Shown here piece after piece: positions 24,286-32,493 of a stretch of DNA of 64,000 nucleotides. The stretch spans positions 1 through 64,000 of the forward strand of contig JBATEX010000114.1 of the NCBI GenBank assembly GCA_049664225.1, read 5' to 3'. The DNA comes from JAUVRX01 sp049664225 (GTDB lineage: Bacteria; Acidobacteriota; Thermoanaerobaculia; Multivoradales; JAHEKO01). Position 1 is the first letter of the stretch, and each line of letters opens with the position of its first letter. The notes beneath the pieces are model-generated. The model was not told the origin of the DNA and did no database searches. It saw only the letters and a program-made list of their open reading frames with translations. Both the position numbers and the translations under genes were made by a program.

Positions 24286-25356
24286 TCAGCAGATTCGCGG
24301 GAGCTGCTCGCCGCTGAGCATGTCGACAACGCGCATGCCACCGACGCGGCTGCGGAGGTAGACGCGACCGTGGTGCTCGTCCACGACATCACCGATGATG
24401 GCCGCCTTCTTGCCGAGCGGGTCCGAGCGCATGGCCTCCAGGACCTTGTCCGCCGATTCGGCAGCAACGATGGCTATGCACTTGCCCTCGTTGGCTACGT
24501 AGAGGGGGTCGAAGCCCAGGATCTCGCAGGCGCCTCGAACCTGCTCGCTCAAGGGGATGGAGGGCTCGTCGAGGCGGAAGCCGATCTTGGATTGCTCGGC
24601 GATCTCGTTGAGCGCGCTGGCCACGCCGCCTCGGGTGGGGTCGCGCAGCACATGCACGTCGTTCCCTCCGGCAGCCAGAACCTTCTCGACCAGCGGATAG
24701 AGAGTGGCCGAATCGCTTTCCAGTTGCGTTTCGAACTCGAGGCCCTCGCGAACCGACATGATGGCAATGCCGTGGACGGCGATCTCGCCGCTGACGAGCA
24801 CCTTGTCCCCGACCTTCGCCTTCAATGGAGTGATATCGACACCCTCGGGGATGATCCCGAGCCCCGTCGTGTTGACGTAGATGCCGTCTCCTTTGCCTTT
24901 GTCCACGACCTTGGTGTCGCCGGTCACTACTGACACCCCGGCTTCCTCGGCCGCCCTCTGTAGCGATTGGACGATGCGCCACAGGTCCTCCATCGGCATT
25001 CCTTCCTCCAGGATAAAACCAGCCGACAGCGCCATCGGCTTGGCACCGCACATGGCCAGATCGTTGACCGTGCCGTGGACCGCCAGCGATCCGATGTCAC
25101 CGCCGGGAAAGAAGAGCGGGCTGATGACAAAGGAATCGGTGGAAAAGGCCAGTCGACCCTGGCCCACCCTGAGGATGGCGCCGTCGTGGAGCATCTCGAG
25201 CTCTGGGTTGTCGAAGGTCTTGGCGAACATCCCTTCGATGAGAATCTGGGACAGGCGACCCCCGCCGCCGTGTGCCAGTTGCACCGTGGGGTAGTCGCTC
25301 AAGGGTATTGGGCAGACCGCGCCCGTGAACCGAACACCGGAGCTGTCGTCGCTCAT
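24286..25356 (-). CDS. hypE: HypE carbamoyl phosphate dehydratase, CN ligand synthesis
   Basis: A 356-residue HypE. N-terminal QLAHGGGGRLSQILI, FSTDSFVISPLFFPGGDIG with ATP-binding residues, VTGDTKVVDKG, RDPTRGGVA, and the C-terminal swinging tail ending LPRIC, whose last Cys carries the thiocarbamate dehydrated to thiocyanate. It gives the cyanide ligands of the Ni-Fe site. The start overlaps the hypD stop by four bases. Last gene of hypF-C-D-E. Confidence 0.96.
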   Translation of the reverse strand: MSDDSSGVRFTGAVCPIPLSDYPTVQLAHGGGGRLSQILIEGMFAKTFDNPELEMLHDGAILRVGQGRLAFSTDSFVISPLFFPGGDIGSLAVHGTVNDLAMCGAKPMALSAGFILEEGMPMEDLWRIVQSLQRAAEEAGVSVVTGDTKVVDKGKGDGIYVNTTGLGIIPEGVDITPLKAKVGDKVLVSGEIAVHGIAIMSVREGLEFETQLESDSATLYPLVEKVLAAGGNDVHVLRDPTRGGVASALNEIAEQSKIGFRLDEPSIPLSEQVRGACEILGFDPLYVANEGKCIAIVAAESADKVLEAMRSDPLGKKAAIIGDVVDEHHGRVYLRSRVGGMRVVDMLSGEQLPRIC

Positions 25357-26441
25357 TTTCCTCGTCCATATTGGTAGTAGGCGGCGCAGGCCCCTTCAGC
25401 GGAGACCATCGGGGCCCCCAAGGGATGTTCGGGTGTGCACTTCGTGCCGAAGGCCGTGCACTCATGGGGCTTCTGCAGGCCCTTGAGGATCTCGCCGGCG
25501 ATGCACTCGGGCGCTTCCTGGGCCTCGATGTGTCCGACGTCGAAGCGCTGTTCGGCATCGAAGGCAACGAGCTCTTCTTTGAGCCGGTAGCCGCTCATGG
25601 GAATCTCGCCGATGCCTCGCCACTTGCGGTCGCAGACGTCGAAGACCTGGCCGAGGAGTCTCTGGGCTGGCTTGTTGCCGTCCCGTGTCACAGCCCTCGT
25701 GTACTGATTCTCCACGCCCCATCGACCCTCCTCGAGAGCCTCGAGCGTCATGTAGATGCCGTGTAGGAGATCGAGCGGCTCGAAGCCGGTCACGATGAGT
25801 GGGATCTCGTACATCTCGCCGATGGGCTCGTACTCCCAGTAGCCCATCACAGCGCAGACGTGGCCGGCCGCCAGGAATCCCTGCACCTGGTTGTCAGGAG
25901 CGCTCAGCAGCGCTTCCATGGCGGGTGGCACCAGGACGTGCGAGCAAAGGATGGAGAAGTTCTCGATGCCTTGTTTGTGCGCCTGCCAGACGGCCATCGC
26001 ATTCGGCGGCGCCGTGGTCTCGAAGCCGACGGCGAAGAACACCACCTCCTTGTCAGGGTTCTGCTGGGCCAGCTTCACCGCATCCAGTGGCGAGTAGACC
26101 ATCCGCACATCGGCACCCTCGCTCTTGACGGCGAGCAGATCCGAGGTCGAGCCGGGCACCCGCAGCATGTCGCCGAAGGAGGTGAAGATCACCTCCGGCC
26201 GACGGGCGATGGCCAGGGCCTTGTCGATGAGCTCCAGGGGTGTGACGCAGACCGGACAGCCGGGCCCGTGCACCAGGGTTACCGACTCGGGCAGCAGCCG
26301 ATCCACGCCCGACTTGATGAGCGTGTGGGTCTGGCCGCCGCAGATCTCCATCAACGTCCAGTCGCGGGTGACCAGCGACTCGATGCCTTCGACGAACCTG
26401 CGGGCATCCTGTTCGCTGCGATACTCGTCGATGAACTTCAT
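25353..26441 (-). CDS. hypD: HypD Fe-(CN)2CO assembly scaffold
   Basis: A 362-residue HypD with the conserved motifs MEICGGQTHT, HGPGCPVCVTP, FFAVGFETTAPP and AGHVC, and a C-terminal [4Fe-4S] cysteine set (ECIAGEILKG, ECTAFGTKCTPEHPLGAPMVS.EGACAAY). With HypC it holds the iron while CN and CO are added. It begins directly after hypC and overlaps hypE. Confidence 0.97.
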   Translation of the reverse strand: MKFIDEYRSEQDARRFVEGIESLVTRDWTLMEICGGQTHTLIKSGVDRLLPESVTLVHGPGCPVCVTPLELIDKALAIARRPEVIFTSFGDMLRVPGSTSDLLAVKSEGADVRMVYSPLDAVKLAQQNPDKEVVFFAVGFETTAPPNAMAVWQAHKQGIENFSILCSHVLVPPAMEALLSAPDNQVQGFLAAGHVCAVMGYWEYEPIGEMYEIPLIVTGFEPLDLLHGIYMTLEALEEGRWGVENQYTRAVTRDGNKPAQRLLGQVFDVCDRKWRGIGEIPMSGYRLKEELVAFDAEQRFDVGHIEAQEAPECIAGEILKGLQKPHECTAFGTKCTPEHPLGAPMVSAEGACAAYYQYGRGK

Positions 26442-26732
26442 CTAGTTGGTCTCGCCAGCTCCAGTGGGCTGGGCCTCACCCGGTTGGGGAACGTCGAGCT
26501 CTCCGAGCTCACCCATCTCTTCGAGAAAGTCGAAGACCTTGTGGGCCTCGGCCTCGTCGATCGTGCTGATCGCGAAACCGACGTGAACGACGACGTAGTC
26601 GCCAACCTCGACCTCCGGCGTGTAAGCGAGGCAGACCTCTTTGACGATGCCGCCAAAGCTGACTCGCGCCATGTGCATGCCGGTTGGGTCTTCGCGGATC
26701 TCGAGAATCTGGCCTGGAACGCCTAGGCACAT
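26442..26732 (-). CDS. hypC: HypC/HybG hydrogenase chaperone
   Basis: A 96-residue HypC with the essential N-terminal MCLGVPGQI, whose Cys2 binds the Fe(CN)2CO group and the large-subunit precursor, and the OB-fold core VSFGGIVKEVCLAY and VGDYVVVHVGFAIS. The C-terminal tail of about 20 residues is acidic and low complexity, a mild extension. AGAGGGGG lies before the ATG. It sits between hypF and hypD. Confidence 0.95.
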   Translation of the reverse strand: MCLGVPGQILEIREDPTGMHMARVSFGGIVKEVCLAYTPEVEVGDYVVVHVGFAISTIDEAEAHKVFDFLEEMGELGELDVPQPGEAQPTGAGETN

Positions 26733-26752
26733 CTTGCACCCCCTCTAGTCAG

Positions 26753-29161
26753 TCAACTGGCCTCTTCCTTTGCCATTCGCGCTGCGGCGACCGCGATCTG
26801 TCCCAAGCTGATGCCACCATCATTGGGTGGCACCTGCCGGTGCAACAAGACGTCGAAACCGGCCTCGCGCAGCCGCTGACTGGCTCGCTCGGTCAGGAGC
26901 CGGTTCTGGAAGCAGCCTCCCGTCAAGGCCACTTTCGGCTCCCCGACCACTTTGGCGACCGCCAGGATGGCCTCCACCAGAGCGTTGTGGAACCTGGCGG
27001 CAATGATACCGACATCCACCCCGCGTCGCGAGTCCTCGATCATGGCCTCGACCATCGGCTGCCAATCGATCTCCAGGATCTCGTCCCGATCCTCGGGCGC
27101 CGGCTTGAAGAGCTCTCGGTCGGCCGAAGGTCTGGCCACCACGACGGGGTAGGCGGCAAGAAGGCTCTTGTCGGCAAGCCACTCGACGGCCATGGCGGCT
27201 TGACCTTCGAAGGAGACCCGCTGCTGGATCCCAAGAATCGAGGCCACCGCGTCGAACAGGCGGCCGGCGCTCGTGGTTCGAGGAGAGTTCAATCCCGACT
27301 CCAGCATGTGTCTCAGCAATCGGAGCTCGGCCTCGTCGAAGGCCTGGACAGGAGTCAGGTCGGAGCGGTCCAGTGCTTCGTCGCCGAGCATCTCCCACAG
27401 AAGTGCCAGCCCGCATCGCCTGGGCTGCTTGACGGCCGCATCGCCTCCCGGAAGGTGGAACGGCCGCAACCTACAGACTCGCGAAAAAGAGGCCGTGTCG
27501 CCAAGCAGGAACTCCCCTCCCCAAACTGTGCCATCGGTGCCATAACCGGTGCCGTCCCAGGTCACCCCGAGAGCCCTGGTCTCCACCTCGTGCTCCATGA
27601 GACAGGCGGCCAGATGAGCGTGGTGGTGCTGCACGGCGAAGGCCGGCTTCCCTACCAGGAGATGTTTCCAGTCCTCATCGCCTCGGAGCTCGGTCACATC
27701 TCCTTCCACCGCTCTCTCCACCCAACGGGTCGATGGGTAGTCGGGGTGCAGATCATTGACCACCGCCACCGGGTCGGCCTCGTACATGGCGAGGAAGTCC
27801 CTGGTCACGGCTTCGAAAGCTCCGAAAGCCTGCGGTGTCTCCATGTCACCGATGTGTTGACTCAGGAAGATTTTGTCGCCGACGCTCAGGGCCACCGTGT
27901 TCTTCAAGTGGGCACCCACCGCGAGCAGGGGTGGCAGCGGGCGGGGAGTGACGATCGGCATGGGCGCCAGACCCCGGGCTCTGCGAATCGGTTGAGCCTC
28001 GCCTGCGACGGCTGCGACCACACTGTCGTCCACGTGACGCTGGATCGGCCGGTCGTGAACCAGGAAGAGATCTGCAATCCCGCCGAGACGCTCCAGGGCT
28101 TCCCCGTTGTCGATGCAGATCGGTTCGTCACTCAAGTTGCCGCTGGTCGCGACCACGGGAAAACCGAGCTCACCGAGCAGCAGGTGATGGAGTGGGGTAT
28201 AGGGCAGCATGAGACCGAGCCGTGGATTGTCCGGCGCCACCTCGGCAGCGATGCCGGCGAACGGGATGCGCTCCAGCAGGACGATGGGGCTCTCGGGGGA
28301 AGCAAGCAGTGCTTCTTCCTCGGGTCGTACCTGGCAGATCCGTCGGGCTGCCTCGATGTCGCTCACCATGAGCGCCAGGGGCTTTTCGTAGCGGGCCTTG
28401 CGCTGTCGCAGACGGGCCACGGCAGTGGCGCTACGACCATCGACCATCAGGTGGAACCCGCCCAGGCCCTTGATCGCCAGGATCTCCCCCTGGCGCAAGA
28501 CATCGGCAGCCTGCCGCAATGCCAAGTCTCCGGTGGCCTGCGTATTCCCCTCGCGATCCCAAAGAGCGAGCTGGGGACCGCAGGCCGGGCAGGCGTTGGG
28601 CTGGGCGTGAAACCTCCGGTCCATGGGCTCAGTGTATTCACTACCGCAGTCCGCGCACATCGGGAATCCGCTCATCGTCGTGTTGGGTCGGTCATAAGGC
28701 AGCGCCCGGATGATGGTGAACCGAGGCCCGCAATTGGTGCAGTTCGTGAAAGGGTAACGGTGGCGCCGGTCGCCTTTGTCCAGCACCTCGGCGAGGCAGT
28801 CGGGGCAGGTGGCGACGTCTGGCAGCATGACCACCGACTTGGCGCCTTCTTCCTCGCTGTGCCGAATCTCGAAGGCCTCGAAACCCTGCGGCGCGAGCCA
28901 GTTCGCTTCCAAGTTGTGAATTACGGCCCGCGGTGGCTTCTCGATCGGCAGGCGGCCGAGAAAGATGTCGAGGATGTCCTTCGGGCCTTCGACCTGGATG
29001 AACACCCCGCGACTGTCGTTGAGGACCCACCCCGGCAGCTTCATCTCGTGGGCGAGCCGGTAGACGTAGGGCCGGAACCCGACGCCTTGCACGGCGCCAC
29101 GGATCTCGATTCCCAGCCGCCTGGTGTTTTGGTTGGTCGTCAAAGTCTCTCCGTCGATCAC
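26753..29161 (-). CDS. hypF: HypF carbamoyltransferase
   Basis: An 802-residue, full-length HypF. Acylphosphatase domain (about 18-105, GAVQGVGFRPYVYRL), two zinc fingers (CPDCLAEV...CTNCGPRF and CADCGSEY...CPACGP), YrdC-like domain (about 210-390, LAIKGLGGFHLMVD) and Kae1-like carbamoyltransferase (VQHHHAHLAACL, TWDGTGYGTDGTVWGGEFL, ALTGGCFQNRLL). It makes the carbamoyl group that HypE turns into CN. The first codon is GTG at 29161; a TTG at 29143 with GGAGAG upstream is another possible start. Divergent from the Rieske gene. Confidence 0.96.
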   Translation of the reverse strand: MIDGETLTTNQNTRRLGIEIRGAVQGVGFRPYVYRLAHEMKLPGWVLNDSRGVFIQVEGPKDILDIFLGRLPIEKPPRAVIHNLEANWLAPQGFEAFEIRHSEEEGAKSVVMLPDVATCPDCLAEVLDKGDRRHRYPFTNCTNCGPRFTIIRALPYDRPNTTMSGFPMCADCGSEYTEPMDRRFHAQPNACPACGPQLALWDREGNTQATGDLALRQAADVLRQGEILAIKGLGGFHLMVDGRSATAVARLRQRKARYEKPLALMVSDIEAARRICQVRPEEEALLASPESPIVLLERIPFAGIAAEVAPDNPRLGLMLPYTPLHHLLLGELGFPVVATSGNLSDEPICIDNGEALERLGGIADLFLVHDRPIQRHVDDSVVAAVAGEAQPIRRARGLAPMPIVTPRPLPPLLAVGAHLKNTVALSVGDKIFLSQHIGDMETPQAFGAFEAVTRDFLAMYEADPVAVVNDLHPDYPSTRWVERAVEGDVTELRGDEDWKHLLVGKPAFAVQHHHAHLAACLMEHEVETRALGVTWDGTGYGTDGTVWGGEFLLGDTASFSRVCRLRPFHLPGGDAAVKQPRRCGLALLWEMLGDEALDRSDLTPVQAFDEAELRLLRHMLESGLNSPRTTSAGRLFDAVASILGIQQRVSFEGQAAMAVEWLADKSLLAAYPVVVARPSADRELFKPAPEDRDEILEIDWQPMVEAMIEDSRRGVDVGIIAARFHNALVEAILAVAKVVGEPKVALTGGCFQNRLLTERASQRLREAGFDVLLHRQVPPNDGGISLGQIAVAAARMAKEEAS

Positions 29162-29178
29162 GAGCGAAGGCCTATCTT

Positions 29179-29217
29179 AGTGGACGTTGTAGTCCACTGG
29201 TCACTCGTGCGTTTATA
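29179..29217. promoter_or_regulatory. Inverted repeat and -10-like box between hypF and the Rieske gene
   Basis: AGTGGAC (29179-29185) and GTCCACT (29192-29198) form an inverted repeat with 6-nt spacer, followed by TATACT (29212-29217) on the plus strand, a plausible -10 for the Rieske gene. No clear -35 is seen, which would suit an activator-dependent promoter. Confidence 0.4.
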
Positions 29218-29276
29218 CTGGGGGGGCATTGATCTGCTGCTCCGCGCCGGCAGGTAGACCTTCAGGAGGGAAGGGT

Positions 29277-29783
29277 ATGAGCGACGAGCGCCGAGACCGT
29301 GACACATCCCTGTTCGACAGCAGCTCCAGCTCGGGTCCAGAAGTGGAACGATTCCCACGTCGCAGTCTGCTGAAGGTGCTTGGCGGTGCGGCCGGAGTCG
29401 CGGCCGTGACCCAATTGACCGGGCTGTCCGGCTGCGGACCCAAGGTTGCCGAGCCGCCACCTGTTGCGGAGGTCCCGTTGGCCTCGCTGCCGGAGGGTGA
29501 GCGGGTGAGGGTGATGATGGGCGTTACCCCCATCGAGGTTACTCGCACCGGGGACGAAGTCACCGCGCACTCGCTCTGGTGCACCCATTTGGGGTGTGAA
29601 GTGAAGTGGAATGGCGAGCGGAAGAAGTACTTCTGCCCCTGTCACGAGGGTGTCTACAACGCCAAGGGATTTCCGATCAGCGGCCCCCCACCCCGCCCCC
29701 TCGACCAGCTGCAGGTGACCGTTGCCGACGGCGTTGCGACGATCACGACACAGGCCGCCGTCGTACCTCCGGCCGGCCCTTGA
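29277..29783 (+). CDS. Tat-dependent Rieske [2Fe-2S] protein
   Basis: A 168-residue protein. A polar N-terminus is followed by the Tat-like signal FPRRSLLKVLGGAAGVAAV and a Cys in LSGCG that could be lipidated. The Rieske fold has CTHLGCEV and CPCHEG, giving the two Cys and two His cluster ligands; PISGPPPRPL is the Pro loop. Such proteins occur in cytochrome bc complexes or alone as periplasmic electron carriers. No cytochrome b gene is adjacent, so this one may act alone or with a distant partner. Start at 29277 with AGGAGGG upstream. Confidence 0.9.
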   Translation: MSDERRDRDTSLFDSSSSSGPEVERFPRRSLLKVLGGAAGVAAVTQLTGLSGCGPKVAEPPPVAEVPLASLPEGERVRVMMGVTPIEVTRTGDEVTAHSLWCTHLGCEVKWNGERKKYFCPCHEGVYNAKGFPISGPPPRPLDQLQVTVADGVATITTQAAVVPPAGP

Positions 29784-30368
29784 GGGCTTGGGGGTTGAGG
29801 CGGCCGGACTCCGTCCGTCCGATCTTTGAGGTCTTGGGGTCCTGAGATCCTGGGAACCTGAACCGTCAGTGGAGCTGGGCCACGCCCGAGGAATCGAGCC
29901 GTTCGTCGTGCGAGGGCCCGACGTGGGGCCCCCAGGGGGCTATCCTCCCTTCCGCTGCAAGAACCCCCATGGAGGTCCCCACGCTGGACCCTGGGCGCGG
30001 CCTTGCACTTCTGTACCTACGAGCTTTCTGTCCGCTACGCCCCTACGCCTTCAATGCCTCAATGTCACCATTGGTGCCAGAGGTTCGTTCGGGTGGTCAG
30101 AAAGGGGGTGCCACGTCGAGCGCAGCGCAAGGGCCATCGCAGAGCAGAAGAGATGAGGCGCGATGACGTGACAAGGTGGCGGCCCGCCCGTTGCAGTCCG
30201 AGTAGCCGACGCCGTCCCCCTGCGGGCCACCCGGACGAACCTCCACGAGACAGCGACGACCTGCGAAGGCCCCAGGCTGCAATTCGTTTCGTTGATCCGG
30301 TGTTACAGTAGGTAGAGGCAGAACTCTAGGTTCTCGGACACAGCGTTGATCCCATTGAGGGGAGCTTG
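29784..30368. other. 585-nt gene-poor stretch with a G-rich repeat
   Basis: No convincing coding region. At its start lies GAGGGCTTGGGGGTTGAGGC followed by GGCCGGACTCCGTCCG. The same unit recurs at about 39577 and, inverted, at about 39790-39838. Further on there are unordered GC-rich sequences and an AAAGGGGGTGCCACG fragment (about 30102) resembling the REP motif. Confidence 0.6.
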
Positions 30369-31982
30369 ATGGCGCTGCCTCAGATTGTGGTTACCGGCTC
30401 TTCCGGATTTCTCGGCCGGCACCTGCTGGACGAGTTGAAGGAGAAGTATCGGATCTTCGGGATTGCCCGGCGCTCACCCGCTAAGGTCGGCGCTCCTATC
30501 CACCGCAACATCACCTGGTTTCAGGCCGACATCGGAGACCAGCTGGAGCTGGCCACCGCCTTTCGCAAGATCCGCGAAGAGGGTGGCGCCGAGATGGTGA
30601 TCCATCTGGCGGCTCACTACGACTTCATTCGCGAGAAGCACCCCTGCTACTGGCGGACCAACGTCGAAGGTCTGCGCAATGTCCTCGAAGAGTGCATCGA
30701 TCTGCGCCTGCGGCGCTTCATTTTCGCCAGCTCGGCAGCGGCTTGCGGCTTTCCTCCGGCCTACGAGCCGGGGCGGGTGCTCACGGAAGACACTCCGGCC
30801 GACGGCAGGCACATCTACGCGGTGACCAAGCGGCTGGGTGAGGAGATGGTGGATGAGTACAGCGGAGACATCCCCACGGCCACGATTCGGTTTGCAGCGC
30901 TGTTCTCCGACTGGTGCGAGTACCCGCCGCTGTTCATCTTCTTGCAGACCTGGCTCTCCAAGAGCTGGCGCCGTCGGATGCTGGGCGGCAAGGGAGAGTT
31001 CGCGATTCCCTACCTCCACGTCCACGAGGCCGTTCGGGTATTGCGCAGAGTGATGAAGGAGGCCGACAAGTTGGCAAGCGGAGAAGTCTTGCTGGCCAGT
31101 ACGGATGGTGGAGTGACCTCCCGGTATCTCTTCGAGGAAGCGACGCTGCTCTACTTCGGTTGTGGTGAGGAACCGATCTGGGTTCCTCGATGGTGCTGCC
31201 GGTTGGGGATGAAGACGCGGGAGAGGATCCTGACCCTGCTGGGGCACACTCCCTTCGAGCGGGCCTGGATGGCGGACTACATCGATCGGCAGCTGTTGGT
31301 CGATGCCCGCCAGACCCGCCAGACCCTGAACTGGGAGCCTCGTCCCCGATTGAACATCTCGCGGCGACTTCCCTTCATGATCGAGAACTTCAAGACCGAT
31401 CCTGTGGAGTGGTACCAGAGAAATCACGCAGCAATGCGCATAGAGCCGCCGCTGGACAATCTGCGCGTCCATCGGCTGTTGGAGAAATACGAATCGAAAA
31501 TCCTCGAAGGCATGTCCACGCTGATGACGAATCGCGAAGGTCGAGAGCGGTTCCCCGACTATCAGAAGCTCTCCGCCGACGAGCAACTGTGGAACCACCG
31601 CGTCGCTTTGCGTCACGTCATGGATTCGGTCCGCACGAGGGACAAGTCGATCTACGCCTCCTTCTGTCGAGATCTGGCCGAGCTCCGGTCTGGGCAGGGT
31701 TTCGAGGCCGGGGAGGTCTGCGAAGCTCTTCGCACCTTGAGGGACGTCTGCTTGCGGGTGCTGCTTCAGGATCGCGAGTCCGAGGGGCTGAGCCAGGAGA
31801 TCGAAGACCACATCACCATGACCATGCTCTTCGGCTGCGATCAGATCGAGGACACATTCGAGCAGTTGGCGGATGTCGCCAGCCCAGTCGTCGCCAGCCC
31901 AGATGTCTCCAGTCCGTGGGAGGAGAAACGGGATAAAGTAGCCTCCGAGATGGAGGAGCCCGCCGTTGCCAACGAGCCCTAG
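30369..31982 (+). CDS. NAD-dependent epimerase/dehydratase (SDR) fused to a helical C-terminal domain
   Basis: A 537-residue protein. Residues about 4-335 form an extended SDR: VVTGSSGFLGRHLLDEL (NAD site), HLAAHYDF, FASSAAA and YAVTKRLGEEM (catalytic Tyr and Lys). Residues about 370-510 are all-helical, with a pattern (RDKSIYASFCRDLAELRSGQ, then GFEAGEV.EALRTLRDVCL) resembling the N-terminal domain of RsbR-type stressosome proteins. That match is from memory and tentative. A paralogue with the same architecture lies at 32494-34110 on the other strand. ATG at 30369 follows GGGGAGCTTG. The substrate is unknown, probably a nucleotide sugar. Confidence 0.8.
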   Translation: MALPQIVVTGSSGFLGRHLLDELKEKYRIFGIARRSPAKVGAPIHRNITWFQADIGDQLELATAFRKIREEGGAEMVIHLAAHYDFIREKHPCYWRTNVEGLRNVLEECIDLRLRRFIFASSAAACGFPPAYEPGRVLTEDTPADGRHIYAVTKRLGEEMVDEYSGDIPTATIRFAALFSDWCEYPPLFIFLQTWLSKSWRRRMLGGKGEFAIPYLHVHEAVRVLRRVMKEADKLASGEVLLASTDGGVTSRYLFEEATLLYFGCGEEPIWVPRWCCRLGMKTRERILTLLGHTPFERAWMADYIDRQLLVDARQTRQTLNWEPRPRLNISRRLPFMIENFKTDPVEWYQRNHAAMRIEPPLDNLRVHRLLEKYESKILEGMSTLMTNREGRERFPDYQKLSADEQLWNHRVALRHVMDSVRTRDKSIYASFCRDLAELRSGQGFEAGEVCEALRTLRDVCLRVLLQDRESEGLSQEIEDHITMTMLFGCDQIEDTFEQLADVASPVVASPDVSSPWEEKRDKVASEMEEPAVANEP

Positions 31983-32376
31983 TGAACCGCGACGACCCGA
32001 TTCCTTCTGGCCCCGCGCCGAGACCTGGCTGATCGTTCTGATCTCGATCCACAGCTACGCGGTGGGGTTCTTTCTGCTTTTTCTCACCAGGTGGGGTGCG
32101 GACTTCGGCGGCTGGGGCGAGGTGTCGCCTCTCTTCTTCGCGCGCCAGGCCGGCATCTTTCACGTGGTGGTGGCGACCGGCTATCTGAACGAGTATTTCC
32201 GCTACGGCGGCATCAGCTTGCTGCTGACCGCCAAGATCATGGCCGTCCTGTTCCTGGTCTCGATGATGATGGTGGCCGAGCCGGCACCCTGGACCATTCC
32301 GCTATCGGCCATCGGCGATGGAGCCATGGGACTCGTGGCATATCTGGTACATCGCAAGGCGCAACAAGTCGGTTGA
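31966..32376 (+). CDS. Four-helix integral membrane protein, unknown function
   Basis: A 136-residue protein with four predicted transmembrane segments, a short charged N-terminus and a basic C-terminal tail. The first possible start is TTG at 31966, overlapping the epimerase gene by 17 nt; no ATG lies in the N-terminal part. I do not recognise the family. Overlap with the epimerase gene suggests they are co-transcribed, and that the membrane protein may serve the epimerase product or its partner pathway. Confidence 0.6.
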   Translation: MPTSPSEPRRPDSFWPRAETWLIVLISIHSYAVGFFLLFLTRWGADFGGWGEVSPLFFARQAGIFHVVVATGYLNEYFRYGGISLLLTAKIMAVLFLVSMMMVAEPAPWTIPLSAIGDGAMGLVAYLVHRKAQQVG

Positions 32377-32463
32377 TCCCGCAGGGTATCGACGTTGTCC
32401 TGGGGCTTGGGTCCTAGGCGGGCGGCCGCAGGGACCGCCCCAATGCAGGCTCTGAGTCGTGTA

Positions 32464-32485
32464 CGGGAGGGGTTTGCCCCCTCCC
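32464..32485. repeat. GC-rich hairpin repeat unit
   Basis: The arms GGGAGGGG and CCCCCTCCC surround TTTG. It belongs to the same dispersed family as 22-77 and lies between the convergent membrane-protein and epimerase genes. Confidence 0.6.
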
Positions 32486-32493
32486 TTATTGAT

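Noticed and set aside
26820..26836. GGGTGGCACCT motif as a REP element inside hypF
   Set aside because: It is part of the conserved coding sequence of an intact gene; the core is short enough to occur by chance, as also at 8361 and 25921.
26684..29257. 857-codon open frame on the plus strand opposite hypF
   Set aside because: hypF on the other strand has all its catalytic motifs; the antisense frame has no recognisable domain and only reflects GC-rich codon bias.
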